A stretch of 64,000 nt of DNA from Planotetraspora thailandica (GTDB lineage: Bacteria > Actinomycetota > Actinomycetes > Streptosporangiales > Streptosporangiaceae). The stretch lies in assembly GCF_016863335.1 (NCBI RefSeq), contig NZ_BOOR01000004.1, forward strand, positions 1-64,000, given 5' to 3'. Of the stretch, positions 39,209 through 48,795 are shown piece after piece; positions within the stretch are counted from its first letter, which is position 1; each line of letters opens with the position of its first letter. The notes below the pieces were generated by a model, which was given only the letters and a program-made list of their open reading frames with translations, was not told the DNA's origin and did no database searches. The translations under genes were made by a program, and so were the position numbers.

Positions 39209-39253
39209 CAGCACCCGTCCATTGTCGCGCCCGGCGCCACGTCACGGGGCGAG

Positions 39254-40606
39254 TCAGGAACCGAGAACGCTCACCGCCAGGAGACAGGTGTCGTCCTCCG
39301 GGTTGGGGCCGCCGATCTCCTCGATCAGCCGGTCGAGGCTCCCCTCCAGCCCCTCCCCGTGCTCCCAGATCTCCCCCGCCGCCTGGAGGGTGAGCTCCAG
39401 GCCCTCCCCGATGTCGCGGCAACGCCGTTCGATCAGCCCGTCGGTGAACATCAGCAGCAGGTCGCCGGGCTCCAGCCGGATCTCCGCCACCGAGTACGGC
39501 TGGCCCGAGGTCGCCCCCAGCACAACCCCGTGCGGGGCGGCCAACTGCTCGGCCTGGCCGTGCCGTACGAGGATGGGGGCCAGATGGCCGGCCTGAGCCC
39601 AGGTGAACACCCGGGTCGGCGGGTCGTAGTAGCCGCAGACGACGGTCGCGGTCGTGTCGTCGAGCCGGTTGAGCACCAGGGCGTTGAGCCAGGCCAGCAG
39701 GAGGCCGGGGGTGGCGCCCGTCATGGTGAGGCCGACGAGCGCGTGCCGGAGCTGGGCCATCTCCGCGATGGCGGGCAGGCCGTGGCCGGAGACGTCGCCG
39801 ACGGCCAGGAACATCCGGCCACCGGGAAGCCGGGTCGCCTCGTACCAGTCACCGCCGAGGCTGGCCGCCTTCTCGGCCGGGACATACCGTACGGCGATGC
39901 TCGCGTAGGGCAGGGTGATCGAGGTGCCATGGCCCGGGAGGATCGCGTCGCGCAGCGCGGCCATGATTTGCTGCTCCTGAGCGGCCTGCCTGCTGACCTC
40001 GAGCAGCGCCCGCGTGGACTCCTCCAGCACCCGCTCAGCCCGGCGCCGGACGGTCACGTCCCTGATGACGCCGCGCACGCCTGCGGCGGCGGGCTCGAGG
40101 ACGGCACTCAGGTCTCTGACGTCGTCGCCCCTGTGGATCCGGAACTCGGCCCGCACCGGCTCGGCGCCGTCGCCGTTGAGCCGGACGATCTGGGCGAGCG
40201 CGCGGTCGAGCGGGGCCCGGTCGTCGGGATCGGCGTGCGCGGGCAGGTCGAGGAGGCTGATGGGGCCATCTCCGGCGTCCCTGCCGAAGATCGTGTACAT
40301 GTGCTCGGACCAGGAGGCCTCGCCTGTGGTCAGGTCCCAGTGCCCCCAGCCCATCTCGCTCTCGCGCTGCGCGAGCATGAGGAGGCCGTCGTCGAAGGGG
40401 CCCGGCACCGGAACACGGGGCTGCCGGTGCTCCGATCGTGTTTCCCGGGACGGCGTGGGGACCGGGACGGACCCGCCCGGTGGGTCGCCGGGGTTCACAA
40501 GGGTTGCGGTGATGGTGTTGTCGGGGATGGTGCAGGGTAGCGCACCGGTGTCGCGGCCGTCCGCGGGAGGGAGGGGCGGCTGTGGGCCACCCGCTACGCC
40601 GACCAT
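39254..40606 (-). CDS. PAS-domain PP2C/SpoIIE-type serine phosphatase
   Basis: About 450 residues from ATG 40606; the start is uncertain. After a Pro-rich N-terminus, a PAS-like sensor (about 85-200; MGWGHWDLTTGEASWSEHMYTIFGRD) is followed by a short helical linker and a SpoIIE phosphatase domain (GGDWYEATRLPGGRMFLAVGDVSGHG, LMFTDGLIERR, DDTCLLAV) with the metal-binding Asp residues. Such proteins dephosphorylate anti-sigma-factor antagonists. Cognate partner genes are not in the window. Confidence 0.9.
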   Translation of the reverse strand: MVGVAGGPQPPLPPADGRDTGALPCTIPDNTITATLVNPGDPPGGSVPVPTPSRETRSEHRQPRVPVPGPFDDGLLMLAQRESEMGWGHWDLTTGEASWSEHMYTIFGRDAGDGPISLLDLPAHADPDDRAPLDRALAQIVRLNGDGAEPVRAEFRIHRGDDVRDLSAVLEPAAAGVRGVIRDVTVRRRAERVLEESTRALLEVSRQAAQEQQIMAALRDAILPGHGTSITLPYASIAVRYVPAEKAASLGGDWYEATRLPGGRMFLAVGDVSGHGLPAIAEMAQLRHALVGLTMTGATPGLLLAWLNALVLNRLDDTTATVVCGYYDPPTRVFTWAQAGHLAPILVRHGQAEQLAAPHGVVLGATSGQPYSVAEIRLEPGDLLLMFTDGLIERRCRDIGEGLELTLQAAGEIWEHGEGLEGSLDRLIEEIGGPNPEDDTCLLAVSVLGS

Positions 40607-40837
40607 GTATCTCGCTCTCAAAGATGCTTAATTTAGGACATATTAGATGCGGACAGTAAGCGTCCTTGCGCGGAGCGTAGCAGTAGTCTTTGTCACTCGG
40701 GATGGGTTTTTCCCTACGCGGGAGGAGAAAGAGCCGTGCGGCTCGTGGAGGGCGCCCGGCGGATGCGGCGAGTGCGCGGCGGGCCGACCGTGTGTCGTGT
40801 CGTGCCACCCGGAACGGCGCCGCGGGCGGCTCGTCGT

Positions 40838-40843
40838 TAGATT
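40838..40843 (+). promoter_or_regulatory. -10 hexamer TAGATT, likely leaderless promoter of the M24 peptidase
   Basis: TAGATT, six bases, then GTG at 40850. Confidence 0.5.
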
Positions 40844-40849
40844 GGGCCC

Positions 40850-41965
40850 GTGAAAACCATGTCCTCTGACCTGTATCCCGTGACCCGGCTCGCCGAGGTC
40901 AAGGAGGCCACGCTGCGCTCGGGCCTCGGCGCCCTGCTGCTCACTCCGGGGCCGGATCTGCGGTACGTGACCGGATACGAGGCGATGCCGTTGGAGCGGC
41001 TCACCTGCCTGGTCGTGCCGGCCGCGGGGGAGCCCTTCCTGGTCGTCCCGCGTCTGGAGCTTCCCGCCGCCGAGCACTCCCCGGCGTCGAGGCTCGGCAT
41101 CGAGTTCGTGCCCTGGGACGAGACGGACGACCCGCACGCTCTGGTCGCCGAGCGGCTGGGCGCGGTCGGCTCCGTCGGGCTGGCCGACCGGATGTGGGCG
41201 ATGCAGTCGCTGCGGTTCCGCGAGGCCATGCCCGGGGCCGAGCAGAAGCTCGCCGGCGGTGTGATGCGTGAGCTGCGTATGCGCAAGTCGCCGGCCGAGG
41301 CCGCCGCGCTCGCCGAGGCGGGGGCGGCCATCGACGCCGTCCACGAGCTGGTGCCGCAGTTCCTCAAGGCCGGCCGGACCGAGCGCGAAGTGGGCAGGGA
41401 CATCGCCGAGGCCATCATGGCCGCGGGCCACGCCACCGTCGACTTCGTGATCGTCGGCTCCGGGCCCAACGGCGCGAGCCCGCACCACGAGCTGTCCGAC
41501 CGGATGATCCAGACGGGTGAGCCCGTCGTCGTCGACATCGGCGGGATGATGCCGTCCGGCTACTGCTCGGACTCGACCCGGGTCTACTCCGTGGGCGAGC
41601 CGCCGGCCGAGTTCGCGGCCTACTACGAGGTGCTCAAGCAGGCGCAGGAGGCGGCGTGCGCGCACGTGCGCCCCGGCGTGACCTGCGAGTCCATCGACGC
41701 CGCGGCGCGCGAGGTGATCGCGGAGGCCGGCTTCGGCGACTACTTCATCCACCGGACCGGCCACGGCATCGGCCTGGAGACCCATGAGGAGCCCTACATC
41801 GTCGCGGGCAACTCAGAACTGGTCGAGCCGGGATTCGCCTTCTCCGTCGAGCCCGGCATCTACATGGCCGGCAGGCACGGGGCCCGCATCGAGGACATCG
41901 TCATCTGCGGTGAGACTGCCGGCGAGCGGCTCAACAACACCACGCACGATCTTGTAATCGTGTGA
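40850..41965 (+). CDS. pepQ: M24-family Xaa-Pro aminopeptidase/dipeptidase
   Basis: 371 residues (ATG at 40859 is a possible alternative). The N-terminal creatinase-like domain is followed by the pita-bread fold with all five metal ligands: VVDIGG, YCSDSTR, HRTGHGIGLETHE, FSVEPGIY and ARIEDIV. It releases N-terminal residues before proline or splits Xaa-Pro dipeptides in the cytoplasm. A strong terminator follows. Confidence 0.93.
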   Translation: MKTMSSDLYPVTRLAEVKEATLRSGLGALLLTPGPDLRYVTGYEAMPLERLTCLVVPAAGEPFLVVPRLELPAAEHSPASRLGIEFVPWDETDDPHALVAERLGAVGSVGLADRMWAMQSLRFREAMPGAEQKLAGGVMRELRMRKSPAEAAALAEAGAAIDAVHELVPQFLKAGRTEREVGRDIAEAIMAAGHATVDFVIVGSGPNGASPHHELSDRMIQTGEPVVVDIGGMMPSGYCSDSTRVYSVGEPPAEFAAYYEVLKQAQEAACAHVRPGVTCESIDAAAREVIAEAGFGDYFIHRTGHGIGLETHEEPYIVAGNSELVEPGFAFSVEPGIYMAGRHGARIEDIVICGETAGERLNNTTHDLVIV

Positions 41966-42004
41966 CAGGCCTGGGCAAAGCCCGTAGGCGAATGTAACAA
42001 TCTT

Positions 42005-42036
42005 GGCGGCCGGCGATCCCGGCCGCCTTTTGTTTT
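42005..42036 (+). terminator. intrinsic terminator after the M24 peptidase
   Basis: A 9-bp stem GGCGGCCGG/CCGGCCGCC (42005-42013 with 42019-42027), then TTTTGTTTT. Confidence 0.92.
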
Positions 42037-42085
42037 CCGGCCTGTCCTGCGAGAGCCGTACCCCACCGGGTAGGAGTGCATTGCG

Positions 42086-43243
42086 ATGACCGTCGACCGA
42101 GTTCTGCCTACGCCTGAAGCCCATGACCTGCTCGATCTCGTCCGCGAGCTGGCCGCCAAGGAGGTCGCGCCACGGGCGGCGGCCGACGAGGCGGCGGGCC
42201 GGTTCCCCCGCGACCTGTTCACGCTGCTGGGGTCGTCCGGGTTGCTGGGCCTGCCCTATCCCGAGGAGTACGGCGGCGCCGGCCAGCCGTACGAGGTGTA
42301 TCTGCAGGTCGTCGAGGAGCTCGCCGGGGCGTGGCTGGCGGTCGGGCTCGGCGTCTCGGTGCACACCCTGTCCTGCTTCCCCGTCTCCGCGTACGGCGAC
42401 GCCGCCCAGCGGGCCGAGCTCCTGCCCTCACTGATCGGGGGAGAGCTCCTGGGGGCCTACTGCCTGTCGGAGCCCCAGTCGGGTTCGGACGCGGCCGCAC
42501 TGTCGACGCGGGCCGTCCCCGACGCCGACGGGTATCGGGTCGACGGGGTCAAGGCGTGGATCACCCACGGCGGGGTCGCGGACTTCTACACGCTGATGGC
42601 GCGCACGTCGGGAGACGGCCCGCGCGGCGTCTCCTGCTTCCACGTCCCGGCCGGCCTCGAGGGTCTCAGCTTCGGGACGCCGGAGCGGAAGATGGGCATG
42701 CGGTCGTCGCCGACGGCCCAGGTGCGTTTCGACGGCGTACGCCTTCCCTTACACGGGTCGCTGATCGGCTCGGAGGGCGACGGCTTCCGGATCGCGCTGG
42801 CCGCCCTCGACGGCGGCAGGCTCGGCATCGCGGCGTGCGCCGTCGGTGTCGCCCAGGCCGCCTTCGACGTCGCCTCCGCCTATGCCCGCGAACGCCGCCA
42901 GTTCGGGGTCCGGCTCGTCGACCACCAGGGCGTGGCCTTCATGCTCGCCGACATGGCGACGTCCATCGCGGCGGCGCGGGCGCTCTATCTGGAGGCGGCG
43001 AGGCTGCGCGACGCCGGCCGGCCGTACGGGACGAAGGCGGCGATGGCCAAGCTGCTGGCCTCCGACATGTGCATGAAGGTCACGACGGACGCCGTACAGG
43101 TGCTCGGCGGGTACGGGTACGTGGAGGACTTCCCGGTAGAACGGCACATGCGCGAGGCGAAGGTGCTGCAGATCGTCGAGGGCACCAACCAGATCCAGCG
43201 CCTGGTCATCGGCCGCACCATCGCTAAAGACGACCGGTCGTAG
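42086..43243 (+). CDS. acyl-CoA dehydrogenase
   Basis: 385 residues, with TAGGAG before the ATG. The FAD-binding signatures are clear: GAYCLSEPQSGSDAA in the middle domain and VLGGYGYVEDFPVERHMREAKVLQIVEGTNQIQRLVIGR at the C-terminus (given here as the known ACAD signature region, about residues 340-380). It oxidises acyl-CoA to enoyl-CoA and passes electrons to ETF. No other beta-oxidation gene is adjacent. Confidence 0.94.
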   Translation: MTVDRVLPTPEAHDLLDLVRELAAKEVAPRAAADEAAGRFPRDLFTLLGSSGLLGLPYPEEYGGAGQPYEVYLQVVEELAGAWLAVGLGVSVHTLSCFPVSAYGDAAQRAELLPSLIGGELLGAYCLSEPQSGSDAAALSTRAVPDADGYRVDGVKAWITHGGVADFYTLMARTSGDGPRGVSCFHVPAGLEGLSFGTPERKMGMRSSPTAQVRFDGVRLPLHGSLIGSEGDGFRIALAALDGGRLGIAACAVGVAQAAFDVASAYARERRQFGVRLVDHQGVAFMLADMATSIAAARALYLEAARLRDAGRPYGTKAAMAKLLASDMCMKVTTDAVQVLGGYGYVEDFPVERHMREAKVLQIVEGTNQIQRLVIGRTIAKDDRS

Positions 43244-43255
43244 CGGCGATTCGGC

Positions 43256-43930
43256 CTATTCGCGCAGGAAGGTGGTGACGGCCGACAGGAACTCCTGCGG
43301 GCGGGCGGTGTGGACGTCGTGCCCGCCGCCGACGGTGAGGAGCCGGGCGCCGGGGATGCGGGCGGCGAGATCGGCGACATGATCCTGCGGGATGTGGCTT
43401 TCCGGCCCTCCGGCCAGCATCAGCGTCGGGGACGTGATCAAGCCCAGCTCGCCCGCCCATGTCGGGTCGGGCTCCCGGCGGTGGCGGGTCGTCTGCTCGA
43501 CCATCGCCCAGTCGTACGGCAGGGCGCCGGCGGGCCGGTCGGGCACCTGGACGTCGGCGGGCAGCGGCACCGGCACGTCCACGAGCACGAGGCGATCGAC
43601 GAGATCGGGACGCCGGCGGGCGACCAGGCACGCGACCATGCCGCCGAGGGAGTGGCCGATCACCGCGGCGGGCCGGGATCCGAGGTGCCCGAGCAGGCCG
43701 ATGACGTCGTCGCGTATCGCGTCAAGGCCGTAGGCGCCCGGCCAGTCGCTGCGGCCGTGGCCGCGCAGGTCGACCGCGTGAACGCGCCACGAGCGCGACA
43801 GGGGCCCGCTGACGCCCGCCCAGTGGGTGTGGTCGTATCCGCGTCCGTGGAGGAGCACCACGGGAGGCGAGGCGGCATCTCCCGCGCTGTCATAGGCCAG
43901 CCGGATTCCGTTCACTTCCACTACGTGCAT
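43256..43930 (-). CDS. alpha/beta-hydrolase
   Basis: 224 residues. The oxyanion region LLHGRGYDHTHW, the nucleophile elbow GHSLGG, an acidic residue near LTSPTLMLAGGP and the catalytic His in GGGHDVH complete the triad. It is short because the cap region is small. Substrate unknown (esterase, lactonase or epoxide hydrolase are possible). It converges on the acyl-CoA dehydrogenase gene. Confidence 0.88.
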   Translation of the reverse strand: MHVVEVNGIRLAYDSAGDAASPPVVLLHGRGYDHTHWAGVSGPLSRSWRVHAVDLRGHGRSDWPGAYGLDAIRDDVIGLLGHLGSRPAAVIGHSLGGMVACLVARRRPDLVDRLVLVDVPVPLPADVQVPDRPAGALPYDWAMVEQTTRHRREPDPTWAGELGLITSPTLMLAGGPESHIPQDHVADLAARIPGARLLTVGGGHDVHTARPQEFLSAVTTFLRE

Positions 43931-44050
43931 GCCTTCATGGTGCCGTTCGCGTATTTATGGTCGCCACGGGTTCCGCTTTCGGCGTCATGGCTGGGATTGG
44001 ATGGAATCATGCCGTGACCACTTCCGGACACGGCGTGGTTTGGGCGGCAC

Positions 44051-44056
44051 TACCGT
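44051..44056 (+). promoter_or_regulatory. -10 hexamer TACCGT, likely leaderless promoter of the Lrp gene
   Basis: TACCGT, seven bases, then GTG at 44064. Confidence 0.45.
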
Positions 44057-44063
44057 TACAGGG

Positions 44064-44543
44064 GTGGAAGAGATCGATCGTCGAATCGTGACGCTGCTGG
44101 CGAAGGACGGCCGGATGAGCTTCACGGATCTGGCCAAGGAGACCGGGTTGTCGGTCTCGGCCGTACACCAGCGGGTGCGCCGGCTGGAGAAGCGCGGGGT
44201 CATCCGTGGTTACACCGCGCTCGTCGACTACGACGAGATCGGCCTGCCTCTGACGGCGTTCGTATCGATCAAGCCGAACGACACCGCCGCGCCCGACGAC
44301 GCGCCGGAACGGCTCAGCCATCTGCCGGCCATCGAGGCGTGCCACAGCGTGGCCGGCGAGGAGAGCTACATCCTCAAGGTACGCGTCGCCTCACCGCTCG
44401 CCCTCGAGGAGCTTCTGCAGCAGATCAGGGCCTCGGCCAACGTCAGCACGCGCACCACGGTCGTCCTCAGCACGCCCTACGACTACCGGTCGCCGGGAAC
44501 GGCGGACGCCGGGGAGCCCGAAGGCGGCGACGCCGGGCACTGA
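44064..44543 (+). CDS. Lrp/AsnC-family regulator
   Basis: 159 residues. An N-terminal winged HTH (EEIDRRIVTLLAKDGRMSFTDLAKETGLSVSAVHQRVRRLEKRG) is followed by an AsnC/RAM ligand domain (VAGEESYILKVRVASPLALEELL). These proteins sense amino acids and bind as octamers. It is convergent with the csn-like operon, so a direct role there is not implied. Confidence 0.93.
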   Translation: MEEIDRRIVTLLAKDGRMSFTDLAKETGLSVSAVHQRVRRLEKRGVIRGYTALVDYDEIGLPLTAFVSIKPNDTAAPDDAPERLSHLPAIEACHSVAGEESYILKVRVASPLALEELLQQIRASANVSTRTTVVLSTPYDYRSPGTADAGEPEGGDAGH

Positions 44544-44569
44544 CTGACTGACGGCGCCAGTGCCCGGCG
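44531..44569. terminator. bidirectional terminator between Lrp and csnK-like genes
   Basis: A perfect 12-bp stem CGCCGGGCACTG/CAGTGCCCGGCG (44531-44542 with 44558-44569) and a 15-base loop; the Lrp stop codon lies in it. Confidence 0.75.
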
Positions 44570-44581
44570 GGTCCGGGACGG

Positions 44582-45592
44582 TCAGCCCGCCGGGGCGGGG
44601 ACCGCGTCCGGGGACCCGAGGTGTGCCCGAACCCGGTCGTAGGCCTCCGGGGGAGCGCCCAGGCGGTCGAGCCCGAGCAGGGCGGCGCCCACGATCGGGG
44701 GCAAGGCGGTGACGATCAGCCGCGCGTGGGGAGCCGCGGCGGCGTATCGCCGCTCGATCAGCGACATGAGCTGGTCGTCGCCCGCCGTAAGCACGCCGCC
44801 GCCGAGCACGACCTCGCACGGGCCGCCGAGCAGGCCGAGCCGCCGCATCGGGACGACGCCGAGGACGGCGATCTCCTCCGCCAGCCGTTCGACGAGCGAA
44901 CGGGCGATGGCGTCGTGGTAGGCCGCCGCCAGCAGCGGGGCGACCAGTTCGTGCAGGCGCGCGACGGGCTGCTCGCCGAAGTGCAGCGCGACGATCGCCT
45001 CCTCGACCGTCGCTGTGCCGAAGCAGTCGCGGACGACGTTTGTCAGGGCCGTGGCGGGCCCCCGGCCGTCCTCGGCCCGCGCGGCGTGCCACAGGGCCTC
45101 CTCGCCGAGCCCGTAGCCGCCGCCCCAGTCGCCGCTGATGCGGCCGAGCGCGGGGAAACGCGCGACCTCCCCGGCGGGGGAGACGCCCACCGCGTTGATG
45201 CCGGCGCCGCAGACCACCGCCACGCCCCACGACGAGCTCGCCCCGGCCCGCAGCAGGGCGAAGGTGTCGTTGCTCACGACGACATCGCGCCCGTAGCCGC
45301 GGGCGAGGAGCTCGTCGCGGAGCCGGTCCTCCTCGATCGGCAGGTCCGCCCCCGCGACATAGGCGGCGATGTGGTCGGCGTACGGCGTGCCGGCTTCGGG
45401 CAGGGCCTGCCGTACGGTGTCGCCGATCACGTCGATCGCCGCCGCCACGCCCGCGCTCTGCGGCATGAAGGCGGGACCGCGCCCGGTCGCCAGGACCGTG
45501 CCGTCCTCGCGTACCAGGGCGACGTCGGTCTTGCTGTTGCCGCCGTCCACCGCGAGGATCGTGCGCAGTCCCGGCCCCTCGGCAGCGGTCAC
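44582..45592 (-). CDS. csnK: BadF/BadG-type sugar (glucosamine/N-acetylglucosamine) kinase, CsnK-like
   Basis: 336 residues. GTG at 45592 overlaps the upstream stop in a GTGA, so it is translationally coupled to the GH4 gene. The actin-fold phosphate loops AVDGGNSKTD and VCGAGINAVGV and the adenosine motif VVLGGGVL are present. It should phosphorylate glucosamine or its oligomers after import. It is the last gene of the six-gene operon. Confidence 0.9.
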   Translation of the reverse strand: MTAAEGPGLRTILAVDGGNSKTDVALVREDGTVLATGRGPAFMPQSAGVAAAIDVIGDTVRQALPEAGTPYADHIAAYVAGADLPIEEDRLRDELLARGYGRDVVVSNDTFALLRAGASSSWGVAVVCGAGINAVGVSPAGEVARFPALGRISGDWGGGYGLGEEALWHAARAEDGRGPATALTNVVRDCFGTATVEEAIVALHFGEQPVARLHELVAPLLAAAYHDAIARSLVERLAEEIAVLGVVPMRRLGLLGGPCEVVLGGGVLTAGDDQLMSLIERRYAAAAPHARLIVTALPPIVGAALLGLDRLGAPPEAYDRVRAHLGSPDAVPAPAG

Positions 45593-46851
45593 AGCGAACC
45601 CGCCCACGGCAGGAACGTTCGGTTGGCCTCGATCAGGCGGCGGGCCAGCTCACCCGACAGCGAGGCTTGGCCGATCAGCGGGTGGCACAGCAGGGCGTCC
45701 TTGACGCGCTCCTCGCCGCCCCGCAGCGCCGCGTCGATGGCCAGCGTCTCGTAGGCGGAGACGTGGGCGATGAGGCCCCGGTAGAGCGGCTCGACCGGGT
45801 CGACGGGGAGGGGGGTGGCACCGCCGGCGCCGACGGTCGCGGGCACCTCGATCACGGCGTCGTCGTCGAGGAACGGCAGCGTGCCGTTGTTGAGGGTGTT
45901 GACGACCTGGACGTCGCCCCGGTCGTTGACCAGGGAGGCGATCAGGGCGACGGCGGCCTCGGAGTAGAACGCGCCCCCGCGCTTTTCCAGCAGCGCGGGC
46001 TTGGTGTCGACGGAGGGGTCGCCGTACATCTCCAGAAGGGTGGCCTCCATGGCCGCGACCTCGGCCGCGCGGGACGGCTTGGATCGCTCCTCCTCGACCA
46101 CGAGGTCGTGCTCGTAGAAGTACCGCAGGTAGTACGACGGCACCACGCCGAGGTGGCGGATCAGCTCGACCGGCAGCCCGACGCTGGGGGCGATCTCCTC
46201 ACCGTGCTCGGCGAGGATCCGCGGCAGCACGTCCTCGCCGTCGAGCAGCACCGAGCGCTCCCAGGTGAGGTGGTTGAGCCCGACGTGCCCGAGCTGGATC
46301 CGGTCGGGGGAGACCCCGAGCCCGGCGGCGAAGCGGCGCTGGAAGCCGATCGCCACGTTGCACAGCCCGATGGCGCGGTGACCCGCGTCGAGCAGGGCCT
46401 TGGTGACGATGCCGACGGGGTTGGTGAAGTCGACGATCCAGGCGCCGGGCGCGTGCTTGCGTACCTTCTCGGCGATGTCGAGCACCACCGGGACGGTGCG
46501 CAACGCCTTGGCCAGGCCGCCCGCACCGGTCGTCTCCTGCCCGATGCATCCGCATTCGAGGGGGAGCGTCTCGTCGACGTTCCTGGCGGCCTGCCCGCCG
46601 ACGCGCAGCTGCAGCAGTACGGCTCCCGCTCCCGCGACTCCTTCCTCGACCACGGTGGTGGTGCGGACCTTGGCCGGGTGGCCGGCCCGGGCGAGCATGC
46701 GCTCGGCCATCCCGCCGACGAGCTCCAGGCGGCGCACGTCCGGGTCGACGAGAGTGATCTCCGACAGGGGCAGTTCGTCGCGCAGGCGGGCGAACCCGTC
46801 GATCAGTTCCGGCGTGTAGGTGGAACCGCCCCCGACAACGGCGAGTTTCAT
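45589..46851 (-). CDS. csnH: glycoside hydrolase family 4 (6-phospho-beta-glucosidase type), CsnH-like
   Basis: 420 residues. The N-terminal Rossmann fold KLAVVGGGSTYTPELI binds NAD; metal ligands are expected in GLCNVAIGF (Cys) and GLNHLTW (His). GH4 uses NAD and a divalent metal for redox-assisted hydrolysis. In this operon it probably splits phosphorylated glucosamine oligomers. A 93-base gap with a hairpin separates it from the permease gene before it. Confidence 0.92.
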   Translation of the reverse strand: MKLAVVGGGSTYTPELIDGFARLRDELPLSEITLVDPDVRRLELVGGMAERMLARAGHPAKVRTTTVVEEGVAGAGAVLLQLRVGGQAARNVDETLPLECGCIGQETTGAGGLAKALRTVPVVLDIAEKVRKHAPGAWIVDFTNPVGIVTKALLDAGHRAIGLCNVAIGFQRRFAAGLGVSPDRIQLGHVGLNHLTWERSVLLDGEDVLPRILAEHGEEIAPSVGLPVELIRHLGVVPSYYLRYFYEHDLVVEEERSKPSRAAEVAAMEATLLEMYGDPSVDTKPALLEKRGGAFYSEAAVALIASLVNDRGDVQVVNTLNNGTLPFLDDDAVIEVPATVGAGGATPLPVDPVEPLYRGLIAHVSAYETLAIDAALRGGEERVKDALLCHPLIGQASLSGELARRLIEANRTFLPWAGSL

Positions 46852-46858
46852 GATGCGT

Positions 46859-46895
46859 ATGGCGCGCGGGCCGGTGTGACGGCCGGGCGCGCCAT
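46859..46895 (-). other. hairpin between csnG- and csnH-like genes
   Basis: Outer stem ATGGCGCGC (46859-46867) with GCGCGCCAT (46887-46895), inner GGCCG/CGGCC. It lies inside the operon and may set the ratio between transporter and enzyme transcripts by partial termination or by protecting the upstream mRNA. Confidence 0.55.
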
Positions 46896-46944
46896 CCTCC
46901 CTTCAAGATTCACAGCTTGACGATACGTTGATCTCTTTAACGGC

Positions 46945-47829
46945 CTACTTCACCCCGGTCAGCTTCACCCCTTCGATGAAGACCTTCTGGGCGAAGAAGA
47001 AGACGATGATCACGGGTGCCATCGCCAGGATGGTGGCGGCCATGGTGAGGTTCCACTGGGTGCTGTGCTGCGATTTGAAAGCCGCCAGCCCCAGGGACAG
47101 GGTCCAATGACTCTGGTCGGTTCCTGCGTACAGGAGGGGGCCGTAGTAGTCGTTCCAGCAGAAGAAGAACTGGAACAGGCCCACTGCGGCGATGGCCGGC
47201 CGCGCCATCGGGAGGATCACCCTGATGAGCGTCCGGAACTCGCTGCACCCGTCGACCCTGGCCGCGTCGGAGTACTCCCGCGGGATCGTCACCAGGAACT
47301 GGCGCAGCAGGAAGATCGAGAACGCGTCCCCGAGGAGCATCGGGATGATCAGCGGCCACAGCGTGCCGGTCAGGTGGAAGCGCGCCCAGATCAGATAGAT
47401 GGGCACGGCGACGACCTGGGGCGGCAGCATCATCGTCGTGATGACGAGCAGGAAGGCCAGCTTCCTGCCGCGGAAGCGGAACTTCGCCAGCGCGTACGCC
47501 ACGGGGATCGACGACACGAGCATGAACACGGTGGCCAGCACCGAGTACATGATCGTGTTGCTGATCCAGGTCAGCAGCGGCGCCTTCTCGAAGATGTCCG
47601 CGAAGTTGCTCCAGTTCCAGGTCTGGGGCCACAGCTGCGACGTGAGCGCCTGACGGTTGCTCATGAACGCCGTCAGGATGATGAAGACCAGCGGCCCCAG
47701 GAACATGATCGACAAAGCCACGGCGATCGCGTGCTTGGCGATCCAGTAGAGCAGCGCGCGGCCCCGGGGGGAGCGCGTGCTCGCCGCGGGTCGCCGGGCG
47801 ATCGTCTCGGGAGCGAGCGTCGCGGTCAT
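46945..47829 (-). CDS. csnG: ABC permease, CsnG-like (MalG type)
   Basis: 294 residues; the ATG at 47829 overlaps the previous stop in an ATGA. About six membrane helices and the EAA loop (REYSDAARVDGCSEFRTLIRVILPM). It is one half of the channel for glucosamine oligosaccharides. No ATPase gene is present, as expected for systems served by the shared MsiK ATPase. Confidence 0.92.
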   Translation of the reverse strand: MTATLAPETIARRPAASTRSPRGRALLYWIAKHAIAVALSIMFLGPLVFIILTAFMSNRQALTSQLWPQTWNWSNFADIFEKAPLLTWISNTIMYSVLATVFMLVSSIPVAYALAKFRFRGRKLAFLLVITTMMLPPQVVAVPIYLIWARFHLTGTLWPLIIPMLLGDAFSIFLLRQFLVTIPREYSDAARVDGCSEFRTLIRVILPMARPAIAAVGLFQFFFCWNDYYGPLLYAGTDQSHWTLSLGLAAFKSQHSTQWNLTMAATILAMAPVIIVFFFAQKVFIEGVKLTGVK

Positions 47830-48791
47830 GCCTCCTCCTCCGAGAAGCCCCGGAACTGCCGCAGCAGGATCAGGGTGAAGATCATCGAGACGGCGAACAG
47901 GATCAGCGCGAGGACACAGGCGTACCCCATGGCGAAGTCCCGGAAGCCCTCCTGGAACAGCCATTCGGGGAAGGTCAGCGTCGACCCGTCGGGGTAGCCG
48001 GGGGTGAACACCGAGCCCGCCGAGTCGGTGGCGCCCGAGGCGACTCGCGCCGCCACCATCGCCTGGGTGAAGTACTGCAGGGTCTGGATGACCCCGGTCA
48101 CGGCGGAGAACATCACCACCGGGCGGATGACCGGCAGGGTGATCCGCGTGAACTGCTGCCACGCGCCGGCCCCGTCGAGCGCGGCGGCCTCGTAGAGCTG
48201 TTTCGGCACGTCCAGCAGGGCGGCCATGAAGATGACCATCAGGTCGCCCACGGACCACAGCGCGAGCAGGGTGAGGCCCCACTTCGACCACGCGGGGTCG
48301 CCGAACCAGTCCGGCGACGGGATGCCGACCGCGCCCAAGATCGCCTGGACCGGGCCGGTGCCGGGGTTGAGCAGGTAGACGAACCCGAGCGTCCCGGCCA
48401 CCACCGGCACGAGCGACGGCAGGTAGAAGATGGTGCGGAAGACCCCGGCGCCGGCCTTGAGCTTGGTGACCAGCTGGGCCACGCCGAGGCCGAAGAGGAC
48501 CCGCAGCGGGACCATCACCACGACGAGCCAGAGCGTGTTCTTGATCGAGGTCCAGGCGGCGTCGTCGTGCAGGAAGTACTTCCAGTTGAGCAGGCCCACC
48601 GGTTCCAGGGTGAACATGTCGTAGCGCTGGAAGGAGAAGTACACCGTGGAGATCAGCGGATAGATGAAGAAGATCGAGAAGCCGATGATCCACGGGGACA
48701 GGTAGAGCAGGGCGCGGAGGTTGGCGCGGCGCCGTTCCCTCCTCTGGAACGGCACCGCCTTCCCGCGTCGCCCGAGCGTCGCAGTTGCCAT
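47826..48791 (-). CDS. csnF: ABC permease, CsnF-like (MalF type)
   Basis: 321 residues with about six membrane helices and the EAA loop (KQLYEAAALDGAGAWQQFTRITLPV). It begins four bases after the binding-protein stop and overlaps the next permease by four. Confidence 0.92.
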   Translation of the reverse strand: MATATLGRRGKAVPFQRRERRRANLRALLYLSPWIIGFSIFFIYPLISTVYFSFQRYDMFTLEPVGLLNWKYFLHDDAAWTSIKNTLWLVVVMVPLRVLFGLGVAQLVTKLKAGAGVFRTIFYLPSLVPVVAGTLGFVYLLNPGTGPVQAILGAVGIPSPDWFGDPAWSKWGLTLLALWSVGDLMVIFMAALLDVPKQLYEAAALDGAGAWQQFTRITLPVIRPVVMFSAVTGVIQTLQYFTQAMVAARVASGATDSAGSVFTPGYPDGSTLTFPEWLFQEGFRDFAMGYACVLALILFAVSMIFTLILLRQFRGFSEEEA

Positions 48792-48795
48792 CGGA